A DNA stretch of 64,000 nt from an uncultured Aquimarina sp. GTDB lineage: Bacteria; Bacteroidota; Bacteroidia; Flavobacteriales; Flavobacteriaceae. The notes below the pieces were generated by a model. That model saw only the letters and a list, made by a program, of their open reading frames with translations, ran no database searches and was not told the origin of the DNA. The position numbers and the translations under genes were made by a program. The stretch is taken from NCBI GenBank assembly GCA_947503835.1, contig CANNFM010000017.1, positions 1-64,000 on the forward strand, in the 5' to 3' direction. Below are positions 45,359 to 53,799 of this stretch, in pieces. The stretch's first letter is position 1, and the number at the start of each line of letters is the position of its first letter.

Positions 45359-46426
45359 ATGAGTCACAACATCAAACCAGGAGTTGCAGTAGGAGACGAG
45401 GTACAGGCAATTTTTAAGTACGCAAAAGAAAAAGCGTTTGCCTTACCAGCAGTCAATGTAATTGGTTCTAACTCTATTAATGGAGTTCTAGAAACTGCCG
45501 CAGAATTAAATGCCCCTGTAATTGTTCAATTCTCTAATGGAGGAGCGCAATTTAATGCCGGAAAAGGATTATCTAATGAAAATCAAAAAGCTGCTATCGC
45601 TGGAGCCGTTGCTGGTGCGAAACATGTGCACTTGTTAGCCGAAGCCTATGGAGTTCCAGTAATTTTGCATACTGACCACTGTGCAAAAAAATTATTACCT
45701 TGGATAGACGGATTACTAGATGCCGGAGAACAATTCTATAAAGAAACAGGAAAACCTCTGTATAGCTCTCATATGATTGATTTATCTGAAGAGCCTCTTG
45801 AAGAAAATATTGAAATTTGCAAAGAATATCTAGCTCGCATGAGTAAGATGGGCATGACACTAGAAATCGAACTAGGAATTACAGGTGGTGAAGAAGATGG
45901 TGTAGATAACAGTGATGTAGACGATTCTAAATTATACACACAACCCGAAGAAGTGGCTTATGCCTATGAAGAATTAAGCAAAGTAAGTGATAAATTTACG
46001 GTCGCTGCTGCTTTTGGAAATGTACACGGTGTATACAAACCAGGTAATGTAAAATTAACCCCTAAAATTCTTAAAAACTCACAAGAATATATCTCAGAAA
46101 AATATGGAGTCGAACATAACCACATCGATTTTGTATTTCATGGAGGTAGCGGTTCTACTTTAGAAGAAATTAGAGAAGCTATTGGATACGGAGTTATTAA
46201 AATGAATATCGATACTGATCTTCAATTTGCATTTAATGAAGGAATTCGTGATTACATGAATACTAATATTGAATATCTAAAAACACAAATTGGTAATCCA
46301 GAAGGATCTGAAGAACCTAATAAAAAATATTACGATCCTAGAAAATGGCTACGAGAAGGTGAAATCACTTTTAAGAACCGTCTTAAAAAGGCATTCGAAG
46401 ATCTAAATAATGTAAATACATTATAA
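45359..46426 (+). CDS. fbaA: Class II fructose-bisphosphate aldolase
   Basis: The 355-residue zinc-dependent aldolase of glycolysis and gluconeogenesis belongs to the class IIA subgroup, as in E. coli FbaA. It shows AVNVIGSNSINGVLE, QFSNGGAQFNAGKG, the zinc/catalytic block ILHTDHCAKK, EIELGITGGEEDG, AAAFGNVHGVY, VFHGGSGST and NIDTDLQFAF. Length matches E. coli (359). It is followed by a strong terminator and then accD on the same strand. Confidence 0.97.
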   Translation: MSHNIKPGVAVGDEVQAIFKYAKEKAFALPAVNVIGSNSINGVLETAAELNAPVIVQFSNGGAQFNAGKGLSNENQKAAIAGAVAGAKHVHLLAEAYGVPVILHTDHCAKKLLPWIDGLLDAGEQFYKETGKPLYSSHMIDLSEEPLEENIEICKEYLARMSKMGMTLEIELGITGGEEDGVDNSDVDDSKLYTQPEEVAYAYEELSKVSDKFTVAAAFGNVHGVYKPGNVKLTPKILKNSQEYISEKYGVEHNHIDFVFHGGSGSTLEEIREAIGYGVIKMNIDTDLQFAFNEGIRDYMNTNIEYLKTQIGNPEGSEEPNKKYYDPRKWLREGEITFKNRLKKAFEDLNNVNTL

Positions 46427-46438
46427 TGACTAAAAACC

Positions 46439-46474
46439 AAGCTGGAACTCTTCCGAAAGAGTTCCAGCTTTTTT
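46439..46474 (+). terminator. Rho-independent terminator of fbaA
   Basis: AAGCTGGAACTCTT and AAGAGTTCCAGCTT form a 14-base perfect stem with a CCGA loop, followed by Ts, 12 bases after the stop. Confidence 0.93.
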
Positions 46475-46487
46475 AATACAATAATTT

Positions 46488-47345
46488 ATGGCTTGGTTTA
46501 AGAGAACACAAAAAGGTATACAAACGGCTACCGAAGACAAGAAAGATGTCCCTAAAGGACTTTGGTATAAGTCACCTACAGGAAAAATCGTAGACGCAGA
46601 ACAACTCGAAAAAAACTTTTATGTAAGTCCGGAAGATGGATACCATGTAAGAATTGGTAGTAAAGAATATTTCGAAATTTTATTTGACGATAACAAATAC
46701 AAAGAACTGGATAAGAATCTTAGCTCTAAGGACCCTCTTAAATTTGAAGATAAAAAAAAGTATGTCGATCGCCTTAAAGATGCACAAGAAAAAACAAAAC
46801 TAAAAGATGCCGTTAGAACAGCAGTAGGAAAATCAGGAGGTAATGACATAGTCATAGCTTGTATGGATTTTTCATTTATTGGTGGTTCTATGGGAAGTGT
46901 TGTTGGTGAAAAGATTGCAAGAGCTGCAGATTACTCATTGAAGCATAAAATCCCATTTATGATTATTTCTAAATCTGGAGGTGCTCGTATGATGGAAGCT
47001 GCATTATCATTAATGCAATTAGCCAAGACTTCGGCAAAATTAGCGCAATTAGCAGATGCTAATATCCCATATATCTCTTTATGTACCGATCCAACTACAG
47101 GTGGCACCACTGCTTCCTTTGCAATGCTTGGAGATATTAACATAGCAGAACCAGGAGCACTAATTGGATTTGCCGGGCCTAGAGTAGTTAGAGATACAAC
47201 AGGAAAAGAATTACCAGAAGGTTTTCAAACTTCAGAGTTTGTATTAGAACATGGATTCTTGGATTTTATCACAGCTAGACAACACCTAAAACAAAAGGTA
47301 AATCTTTATTTAAATCTAATTTTAAATAGACCTTTAGTTAATTAA
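46488..47345 (+). CDS. accD: Acetyl-CoA carboxylase carboxyltransferase subunit beta
   Basis: The 285-residue subunit, with AccA, transfers the carboxyl group from biotin to acetyl-CoA to give malonyl-CoA. Carboxyltransferase motifs are intact: GGSMGSVVGEKIARA, IISKSGGARMMEA, CTDPTTGGTTASFAMLGD and IGFAGPRVV. The N-terminal zinc finger of the E. coli type is degenerate: the first CxxC is replaced by KSPTGK (about 28-33) and the second by VSPEDGY (about 46-52). The rest of the finger frame, including Trp26 and His53, aligns. The loss is probably a lineage trait. Confidence 0.95.
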   Translation: MAWFKRTQKGIQTATEDKKDVPKGLWYKSPTGKIVDAEQLEKNFYVSPEDGYHVRIGSKEYFEILFDDNKYKELDKNLSSKDPLKFEDKKKYVDRLKDAQEKTKLKDAVRTAVGKSGGNDIVIACMDFSFIGGSMGSVVGEKIARAADYSLKHKIPFMIISKSGGARMMEAALSLMQLAKTSAKLAQLADANIPYISLCTDPTTGGTTASFAMLGDINIAEPGALIGFAGPRVVRDTTGKELPEGFQTSEFVLEHGFLDFITARQHLKQKVNLYLNLILNRPLVN

Positions 47346-47370
47346 AATTTATAGTATTAGTATAAAATAA

Positions 47371-47405
47371 ACAAGACCCGACTTAACGTCGGGTTTTGTT
47401 TTTAA
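47371..47405 (+). terminator. Terminator after accD
   Basis: ACAAGACCCGAC and GTCGGGTTTTGT form a 12-base stem (one G-T pair) with a short TTAAC loop, followed by Ts. It lies between accD and a convergent lipoprotein gene and may serve both. Confidence 0.88.
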
Positions 47406-47460
47406 TAAAAAGCGCCTTCAACTAAAAGACACTCTCACTACTCAATCAATAATCCAAAAT

Positions 47461-48285
47461 CTACAAACTAATCTCTCTTTCTATACCATCTACACTAGTA
47501 AACAAAGCCTTATTATCACATTCTCCATCTCCATAATCTAAAGTACCGCTAAAATTAGTTCGCACCAGATTAACAACACCACTTACTAAAAACCTGCAAC
47601 TAGCTTCTCTGCGTAATGAAGTTGTAATGGTTGTGCTATGCGTGTTACCATTAGCAAAATCGGTTTGCCAGGCTCCTGTAATCAAGAAAACATTATCTCC
47701 CCAATTACCATTAAAAGATCCTTCAATCCACTCACGCGTTTTGTTTCCGGTTCTGGTGGCTTTTGTACCATCTGCAAACGTAACGATCAAATCCATGTTC
47801 ATCACATATTGAGGATTACCTACATCATTAGCCTTTTGTCTAGTTACTGTCTTCGCTCCTTCAAATTGAACATCATCTATAAAAAAGTCTTCCAAACTAT
47901 ACTTAATAACCAATGTTTCTGCAACACTATCTCTTTCATATTCGATATTAATTTTTCCTTTAACAATATGGTCACGAACTTCGCAACCTTCGGATCCAAA
48001 ATCCACTAAAACTGTTTTAGAATCGTTAGTAATTTCTACAGTTACGATAGCGCATTCAGGTAAAAAAGGGTGAATAGGGCTTTTTACCAGGCTTTCTTCA
48101 GCCTCATATATTTGTAAAAAAGTATCACTTATCACCTCGGTTGCATTATCTACCTTGGCAGTAAGCTCTGCTTCTTCTTGATTGAAAGATTCAATAATCT
48201 CACTATCAGATTCATCGCTACTACAACCGACTAAAATTATTGATAAACATGTAATCAGGCTAAATTTCAAAATGTTGTTCTTCAT
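47461..48285 (-). CDS. Lipoprotein of unknown function
   Basis: The 274-residue protein has a lipoprotein signal (SIILVGCSSDESDSE, lipid Cys21) with an acidic stretch after the Cys. The SDE-rich +2 region is typical of lipoproteins exported to the surface in Bacteroidota. The body is beta-rich with two similar sections, CAIVTVEITNDSKTVLVDFGSEGCE and CRFLVSGVVNLVRTNFSGTLDYGDGECD, each with a Cys pair around a strand and a GxGxC turn. I recognise no family. The gene is monocistronic, convergent with accD and divergent from rpsO. Confidence 0.78.
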   Translation of the reverse strand: MKNNILKFSLITCLSIILVGCSSDESDSEIIESFNQEEAELTAKVDNATEVISDTFLQIYEAEESLVKSPIHPFLPECAIVTVEITNDSKTVLVDFGSEGCEVRDHIVKGKINIEYERDSVAETLVIKYSLEDFFIDDVQFEGAKTVTRQKANDVGNPQYVMNMDLIVTFADGTKATRTGNKTREWIEGSFNGNWGDNVFLITGAWQTDFANGNTHSTTITTSLRREASCRFLVSGVVNLVRTNFSGTLDYGDGECDNKALFTSVDGIEREISL

Positions 48286-48389
48286 AATATTTAATTTTAA
48301 CGTTACTATCCTAAGACCAACTATTTGGGTAAAGGTTTAATAGAATACTGATTTTTTATAATAAGAAGTATTTCTAAACCAAAAAATAC

Positions 48390-48397
48390 TATATTTG
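48390..48397 (+). promoter_or_regulatory. Candidate -7 element (TATATTTG) of rpsO
   Basis: TATATTTG fits TAnnTTTG and lies 54 bases before the rpsO ATG at 48452. Confidence 0.5.
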
Positions 48398-48451
48398 CAC
48401 GCTCATAGCAGAAAGCTATGTATACATAAAAATCATTTAAATAATATTGGA

Positions 48452-48721
48452 ATGTATTTAACAAAAGAGACTAAAGAAGAAATCTTCGCAAAACACGGTA
48501 AAGGAAAGAATGACAGTGGTTCTGCTGAAGGTCAAATTGCATTATTTACGCACAGAATTACTCATTTGACTGAGCACTTAAAAAATAATCGTAAAGATTA
48601 TAATACAGAGCGTTCTTTGGTAAAGCTGGTAGGTAAACGTAGAGATCTACTAGATTATCTTATCAAAAAAGATATCTTAAGATATCGAGCAATTGTAAAA
48701 GAATTAGGATTAAGAAAATAA
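48452..48721 (+). CDS. rpsO: 30S ribosomal protein S15
   Basis: The ATG at 48452 gives the standard 89-residue S15 (MYLTKETKEEIFAKHG); a longer frame from 48395 is leader sequence. The conserved block is intact: GSAEGQIALFTHRITHLTEHL, then DYNTERSLVKLVGKRRDLLDYL and a basic C-terminus. S15 binds 16S rRNA at the central domain. A terminator follows, then pnp, the same rpsO-pnp order found in many bacteria. Confidence 0.98.
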   Translation: MYLTKETKEEIFAKHGKGKNDSGSAEGQIALFTHRITHLTEHLKNNRKDYNTERSLVKLVGKRRDLLDYLIKKDILRYRAIVKELGLRK

Positions 48722-48729
48722 TCAAGAAA

Positions 48730-48754
48730 AGAGAGGCCGTGTGCCTCTCTTTTT
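48730..48754 (+). terminator. Terminator between rpsO and pnp
   Basis: AGAGAGGC and GCCTCTCT form an eight-base stem with a CGTGT loop, followed by five Ts, just after the rpsO stop. Confidence 0.85.
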
Positions 48755-48844
48755 AATTTTACTAAAACTCTTTTAGGGTTTTATATAAAAAACACCTTAG
48801 CAATAATCTATATAAGGTTTTGTTAGGTGAATGCCTTAGTTTTT

Positions 48845-48910
48845 CATTGGTCGCACAAATACTACTACAACAACACAACCTTGTCCGTCCGAGTAAGACG
48901 GAAACCAATG
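48845..48910 (+). promoter_or_regulatory. Possible structured leader of pnp
   Basis: CATTGGT (48845-48851) pairs with ACCAATG (48904-48910), enclosing an inner stem CCGTC / GACGG (48885-48889 with 48897-48901). It sits 66 bases before the pnp ATG. In E. coli the pnp leader hairpin is the site of autoregulation, and a similar role here is only inferred. Confidence 0.4.
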
Positions 48911-48975
48911 TTTAATTAAATCTATCATTCTCTATTATTGAGATAGTTGAATTGGTGGATTAGAATCAAAAAAAT

Positions 48976-51168
48976 ATGATTCCACAAGTTTATAAAGAGG
49001 TCATAGACCTTGGTGACGGTAGAGAGATTTCTATCGAAACCGGAAAATTAGCAAAACAGGCACATGGATCTGTTGTTGTGCAATCGGGCAAGTGTATGTT
49101 ATTATGTACAGTTGTTTCTAATTACAAGCAAAGTGATGTAGATTTTCTACCACTAACAGTAGATTACAGAGAAAAATTTGCGGCTTCAGGTCGTTATCCA
49201 GGTGGTTTTTTCAAAAGAGAAGCAAGACCAAGTGATGGTGAAGTATTGACAATGAGATTAGTAGACCGTGTATTACGTCCACTTTTCCCTAAAGATTACC
49301 ATGCCGAAACTCAAGTAATGATTCAGTTAATGTCTCATGATGACGATGTAATGCCTGATGCAATGGCAGGATTGGCAGCATCAGCAGCAATACAATTATC
49401 AGATTTCCCATTTGAGTGTGCAATTTCAGAAGCACGTGTAGGTCGCGTAAATGGAGAATTTGTCATTAATCCAACCAGAGCACAGCTAGAAGAATCTGAT
49501 ATCGATATGATGATTGGTGCTTCAGCAGATTCTGTAATGATGGTTGAAGGTGAGATGGATGAAATTTCTGAAGAAGAAATGGTAGAAGCTATCAAATTTG
49601 CTCACGAAGCCATTAAAGTTCAGTGTGCTGCACAACTTAAATTAGCAGAAGCATTTGGTAAAAAAGAAGTTCGTGAGTATGATGCTGAAAGAGCAGATGA
49701 AGATTTGGCAAAGAAAATTCATGATATGGCGTATGATAAAGTATATGCTGTTGCCAAAGCTGGTTCTTCCAAAAAAGAAAGAAGTACTGCATTTTCGGAA
49801 ATAAAAGAAGAAATAAAAGCTACTTTCTCTGAAGAAGAGCTAGAGGATTTTGGAGATTTAGTTTCAAAATATTACGCCAAAGCTTCAAAAGCTGCTATAC
49901 GTGATTTAACCTTAAACGAAGGTTTACGTCTAGACGGTCGTAAAACTGATGAGATTAGACCAATCTGGTGTGAAGTTGATTATTTACCATCTACACATGG
50001 ATCTTCTATCTTTACAAGAGGAGAAACACAAGCATTAGCTACAGTAACTCTAGGTACTTCTAGAGAAGCAAACCAAATTGATATGCCTTCTTATGAAGGA
50101 GAAGAAACATTCTATTTGCATTATAACTTCCCTCCTTTCTGTACAGGTGAAGCTAGACCTATTCGAGGTACTTCTCGTAGAGAGGTAGGGCACGGTAATC
50201 TAGCGCAACGTGCATTAAAAGGTATGATTCCTGCAGATTGCCCATATACTGTGCGTATCGTATCAGAAGTATTAGAATCTAACGGTTCTTCTTCTATGGC
50301 AACAGTTTGTTCAGGAACTATGGCATTGATGGATGCAGGTGTACAAATGACAAAGCCAGTTTCTGGTATTGCTATGGGACTAATTTCTGATGGAGAAACA
50401 GGAAAATACGCAGTTTTATCTGATATCTTAGGTGATGAAGATCATTTAGGAGATATGGACTTTAAAGTAACTGGTACCGCTGATGGTATTACTGCTTGCC
50501 AGATGGATATTAAGGTAAAAGGTCTTTCTTATGAGATTTTAGTAAACGCACTAAAACAAGCTGCAGATGGTCGTATACATATCTTAGGAAAATTAACTGA
50601 TACTATTGCTACACCAAATGCAGATGTTAAAGCTCATGCTCCTAAGATGGTAACCAAAACTATTCCTGGAGAATACATTGGTGCTCTAATAGGACCTGGA
50701 GGAAAAGTAATTCAAGAATTACAAAAAACTACAGGTACTACTATTGTTATTAATGAAGACCCTGTTACTGAAGAAGGAAATGTAGAAATTCTTGGAACAA
50801 ATCAAGAAGGAATTGATGCCGTGTTAGCAAAAATCGATTCTATTACCTTCAAACCAGTAGTAGGTAGTGTATATGAAGTGAAAGTGATCAAAATGTTAGA
50901 TTTTGGTGCCGTAGTAGAATATATTGAAGCTCCTGGTAATGAGGTATTACTTCATGTTTCTGAATTAGCATGGGAACGCACAGAAAATGTTAGTGATGTT
51001 GTAAACATGGGTGATGTATTTGATGTAAAGTATTTCGGTATAGACTCCAGAACACGTAAAGAAAAAGTTTCTAGAAAAGCTTTATTACCTAGACCTCCTA
51101 GACCAGAAGGCGGTGATAAACCTAGAGATGACAGAAGACCTCCACGTAGAGATAAAAAAGAAAACTAA
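48976..51168 (+). CDS. pnp: Polyribonucleotide nucleotidyltransferase (PNPase)
   Basis: The 730-residue enzyme degrades RNA 3'-5' with phosphate. It has two RNase PH domains (about 10-220 and 305-540), the second with FPPFCTGEARPIRGTSRREVGHG and SNGSSSMATVCSG, a KH domain (about 560-610, ALIGPGGKVIQEL) and an S1 domain (about 625-695, GSVYEVKVIKMLDFGAVVEY). It ends in an Arg/Pro-rich tail. It follows rpsO, as usual. Two terminators bracket it. Confidence 0.98.
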   Translation: MIPQVYKEVIDLGDGREISIETGKLAKQAHGSVVVQSGKCMLLCTVVSNYKQSDVDFLPLTVDYREKFAASGRYPGGFFKREARPSDGEVLTMRLVDRVLRPLFPKDYHAETQVMIQLMSHDDDVMPDAMAGLAASAAIQLSDFPFECAISEARVGRVNGEFVINPTRAQLEESDIDMMIGASADSVMMVEGEMDEISEEEMVEAIKFAHEAIKVQCAAQLKLAEAFGKKEVREYDAERADEDLAKKIHDMAYDKVYAVAKAGSSKKERSTAFSEIKEEIKATFSEEELEDFGDLVSKYYAKASKAAIRDLTLNEGLRLDGRKTDEIRPIWCEVDYLPSTHGSSIFTRGETQALATVTLGTSREANQIDMPSYEGEETFYLHYNFPPFCTGEARPIRGTSRREVGHGNLAQRALKGMIPADCPYTVRIVSEVLESNGSSSMATVCSGTMALMDAGVQMTKPVSGIAMGLISDGETGKYAVLSDILGDEDHLGDMDFKVTGTADGITACQMDIKVKGLSYEILVNALKQAADGRIHILGKLTDTIATPNADVKAHAPKMVTKTIPGEYIGALIGPGGKVIQELQKTTGTTIVINEDPVTEEGNVEILGTNQEGIDAVLAKIDSITFKPVVGSVYEVKVIKMLDFGAVVEYIEAPGNEVLLHVSELAWERTENVSDVVNMGDVFDVKYFGIDSRTRKEKVSRKALLPRPPRPEGGDKPRDDRRPPRRDKKEN

Positions 51169-51189
51169 TTTTCTTTAGACATAACAAAT

Positions 51190-51222
51190 AACGCCTTCAA
51201 AAAATTTTGAAGGCGTTTTTTT
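51190..51222 (+). terminator. Terminator of pnp
   Basis: AACGCCTTCAAAA and TTTTGAAGGCGTT form a 13-base stem, followed by a T run, 22 bases after the pnp stop. Confidence 0.9.
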
Positions 51223-51383
51223 ATCAACCTAGACCATTTTAAAATATACTGTGTCAAATATATTTATTCTATACAGAGGCAAATCCCATGTATTAAATCG
51301 AAAATAATACTGTAATTTACCTACTAATGCATCGACTAATACTTTAATTGTTTAACTCAACACAAAATAAATTTATCTTTTTT

Positions 51384-51409
51384 GTAACATTTTGATAACA
51401 TATTACGTA
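51384..51409 (+). promoter_or_regulatory. Possible ECF-type promoter of rpoD
   Basis: GTAACA at 51384-51389 and CGTA at 51406-51409 are separated by 16 bases, matching the general -35 AAC / -10 CGT layout of extracytoplasmic-function sigma promoters. It lies about 54 bases before the rpoD ATG. It differs from the TAnnTTTG elements seen elsewhere in the window. Confidence 0.45.
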
Positions 51410-51462
51410 TTATAAGTAAAAGCCCTAAAATATTCACAAATTAAATTTCAAGGAGAACATAG

Positions 51463-52326
51463 ATGAGACAACTTAAAATTACGAAGCAGGTAACGAATCG
51501 TGAAACTGCATCGCTAGACAAGTATTTACAGGAAATTGGTAAAGTAGATCTTATTACTGCGGATGAAGAAGTAGAATTAGCTCAACGTATTAAGGCTGGT
51601 GATGAAAGAGCCCTTGAAAAATTAACAAAAGCTAACCTTAGATTTGTGGTATCGGTAGCTAAACAATACCAAAATCAAGGACTTACCCTTCCAGATTTAA
51701 TAAACGAAGGAAACTTAGGGTTGATAAAAGCAGCAAAACGTTTTGACGAAACACGAGGATTTAAATTTATATCCTATGCAGTATGGTGGATTCGTCAATC
51801 GATTTTACAAGCTTTGGCAGAACAATCTCGTATTGTACGTTTACCATTAAACAAGATTGGTTCTATAAACAAGATTAATAAAACATATGCATTCTTAGAG
51901 CAATCACATGAGCGCCCACCTAGTGCTGAAGAGATCGCAAAAGAATTAGATATGACGATCAATGATGTTAAGGAATCTATGAAAAATTCTGGTCGTCACG
52001 TAAGTATGGATGCACCTCTTGTAGAAGGAGAAGATTCTAACCTTTATGATGTATTAAACTCTGGAGAGTCTCCAAATCCCGATAGATCATTATTACATGA
52101 GTCTTTACGTACAGAGATAGAGCGTGCTTTAGAAACGCTTACACCAAGAGAAGCTGATGTGATCAGACTGTATTTTGGTCTTGGTGATCAACATCCAATG
52201 ACCTTAGAAGAAATTGGAGAAACATTTGATCTTACTCGCGAACGTGTACGACAAATTAAAGAAAAAGCAATACGTAGATTAAAACATACATCTAGAAGTA
52301 AAATATTGAAGACATATTTAGGATAA
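51463..52326 (+). CDS. rpoD: Primary RNA polymerase sigma factor (RpoD/SigA family)
   Basis: The 287-residue housekeeping sigma has regions 1.2 (SLDKYLQEIGKVDLI), 2 (NLRFVVSVAKQY to YAVWWIRQSILQAL), 3 (PPSAEEIAKELDM) and 4 (LTPREADVIRLYFGL and LTRERVRQIKEKAIRRL). It lacks region 1.1, normal for Bacteroidota. The start is supported by a rare strong Shine-Dalgarno, AAGGAG at 51451-51456. A terminator follows. Its likely promoter is unusual (see separate entry). Confidence 0.97.
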   Translation: MRQLKITKQVTNRETASLDKYLQEIGKVDLITADEEVELAQRIKAGDERALEKLTKANLRFVVSVAKQYQNQGLTLPDLINEGNLGLIKAAKRFDETRGFKFISYAVWWIRQSILQALAEQSRIVRLPLNKIGSINKINKTYAFLEQSHERPPSAEEIAKELDMTINDVKESMKNSGRHVSMDAPLVEGEDSNLYDVLNSGESPNPDRSLLHESLRTEIERALETLTPREADVIRLYFGLGDQHPMTLEEIGETFDLTRERVRQIKEKAIRRLKHTSRSKILKTYLG

Positions 52327-52389
52327 ATTCCTAAATTGCAGTTACAAACAGTTTTATAACATAACTGTTCGTTTTTTGATTGATGAATG

Positions 52390-52417
52390 ACCTCCGGCTG
52401 ATTACCGGAGGTTTTTT
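52390..52417 (+). terminator. Terminator of rpoD
   Basis: ACCTCCGG and CCGGAGGT form an eight-base GC-rich stem, followed by six Ts, about 64 bases after the rpoD stop. Confidence 0.88.
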
Positions 52418-52569
52418 CTTACCCTAATCTCGGCTAGCCTATGCAGAAAACAATATATTTCATAATAAAACAACAATAAAGACCTAGTTGTTATCAAAAA
52501 CACAATAAACTAGTGAAAACATTATAAAATTCATATCTTTCCATATAAATTACCCCTAATACTTTACTT

Positions 52570-52977
52570 ATGAGATATACCATAAGTTATGTAAGCACTT
52601 CGAATCCAGACTTATCTGATACAGATATTACTCATCTTATGGATTATGTTAGAGCTCATAATTGTTTGTTGGATATTACAGGAATATTAATTTATTCTGA
52701 TGGTAATTTTTTACAGGTTATAGAAGGTAATAAAGAAACTGTTAAGGGAATATTTGAAAAAATAAAAAAAGATCTTCGGCATTATAATATCATTAAGATC
52801 TTAGATAAGGAGATTGATGGTAGCTCTTTTTCTGATTATCACTCTTCTTTTACTGTTATCTCAGATCACAATGGTCCTATTGAACTTCAAAAGTTCTTAG
52901 AAAAAGAGAAGTTAAGTAATCCCGAACACTTCAAAAGTATCGCATATTTAACTCAAAAATTTATGAAGCTCTTATAA
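52570..52977 (+). CDS. BLUF-domain blue-light sensor
   Basis: The 135-residue protein is a stand-alone FAD-binding BLUF domain. The three photochemical residues are in place with the canonical +24/+42 spacing: Tyr7 (ISYVSTS), Asn31 (HNCLLDITG) and Gln49 (GNFLQVIEG). The ITGILIYSDGNF block is typical. It carries no fused output domain, only about 40 helical residues after the core, so it must signal through a partner protein or a cap helix. It is monocistronic; the partner is not identified. Light control of motility or adhesion is one possibility (inference). Confidence 0.92.
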   Translation: MRYTISYVSTSNPDLSDTDITHLMDYVRAHNCLLDITGILIYSDGNFLQVIEGNKETVKGIFEKIKKDLRHYNIIKILDKEIDGSSFSDYHSSFTVISDHNGPIELQKFLEKEKLSNPEHFKSIAYLTQKFMKLL

Positions 52978-53003
52978 TAAGGCCAACCGAATCTTAATGT
53001 TCA

Positions 53004-53025
53004 AATCCCGCTTTACATCGGGATT
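53004..53025 (+). terminator. Weak hairpin after the BLUF gene
   Basis: AATCCCG and CGGGATT form a seven-base stem with an eight-base loop, with imperfect outer pairing (GGCCAA / TTGGCT). A T run follows at 53040-53044, so it may terminate the BLUF transcript. Confidence 0.5.
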
Positions 53026-53103
53026 AGATTGGCTAACCGTTTTTGAATTCTTTACTATCCCAAATTTTCAAAACAGAGTCCCTCTAATTTAAAAGTTAAG
53101 TAG

Positions 53104-53111
53104 TATTTTTG
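53104..53111 (+). promoter_or_regulatory. Candidate -7 element (TATTTTTG) of rpe
   Basis: TATTTTTG fits TAnnTTTG and lies 20 bases before the rpe ATG at 53131. Confidence 0.5.
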
Positions 53112-53130
53112 CTTGAAACAACACAACTTT

Positions 53131-53793
53131 ATGACTTCAAAATTAATAGCTCCATCTGTATTAGCAGCCGATTTTGCTAACCTACAACGTGATATAGAAA
53201 TGATTAACAACAGTAATGCAGATTGGTTTCATATCGATATTATGGATGGCGTATTTGTTCCCAATATTTCTTTTGGTATGCCCGTACTTAGAGATATAGT
53301 TAAACATGCAAAAAAAACCATAGATGTTCATCTTATGATTGTCGACCCTGATCGCTACATCCAAACATTTGCGGCACTAGGAAGTAATATTCTAACAGTT
53401 CATTATGAGGCTTGCACTCATCTACATAGAACATTACAAGCCATAAAGGCAGAAGGGATGAAAGCTGGAGTCGCCATCAATCCACACACCAATGTAAGCC
53501 TACTAGAAGACACTATACAAGATATTGATTTAGTATGCATTATGAGTGTTAATCCTGGTTTTGGAGGGCAATCATTTATTGAAAACACCTATGAAAAAGT
53601 AAAACAACTTAGAAGAATTATTGATAAAAAAGGTGCAAATACCTTAATCGAAATTGATGGTGGGGTAACGAATAAAAATGCAAAACAACTCATCGATGCT
53701 GGTGCTGATGTACTCGTTGCAGGAAGTTTTGTTTTTAAAAGTGAAGACCCAATAAAAACCATTAAAGAATTGAAAGAGATCGTCAAAGTATAA
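53131..53793 (+). CDS. rpe: Ribulose-phosphate 3-epimerase
   Basis: The start at 53131 (MTSKLIAPSVLAADF) is chosen; a TTG at 53113 overlaps the promoter region. The 220-residue TIM-barrel enzyme of the pentose phosphate pathway shows HIDIMDGVFVPNISFGM with the metal-binding His and Asp, VHLMI, MSVNPGFGGQSFI and EIDGGVTNKNAK. It interconverts ribulose 5-phosphate and xylulose 5-phosphate. The AraC-type gene begins 6 bases after it. Confidence 0.96.
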   Translation: MTSKLIAPSVLAADFANLQRDIEMINNSNADWFHIDIMDGVFVPNISFGMPVLRDIVKHAKKTIDVHLMIVDPDRYIQTFAALGSNILTVHYEACTHLHRTLQAIKAEGMKAGVAINPHTNVSLLEDTIQDIDLVCIMSVNPGFGGQSFIENTYEKVKQLRRIIDKKGANTLIEIDGGVTNKNAKQLIDAGADVLVAGSFVFKSEDPIKTIKELKEIVKV

Positions 53794-53799
53794 CAGTTT

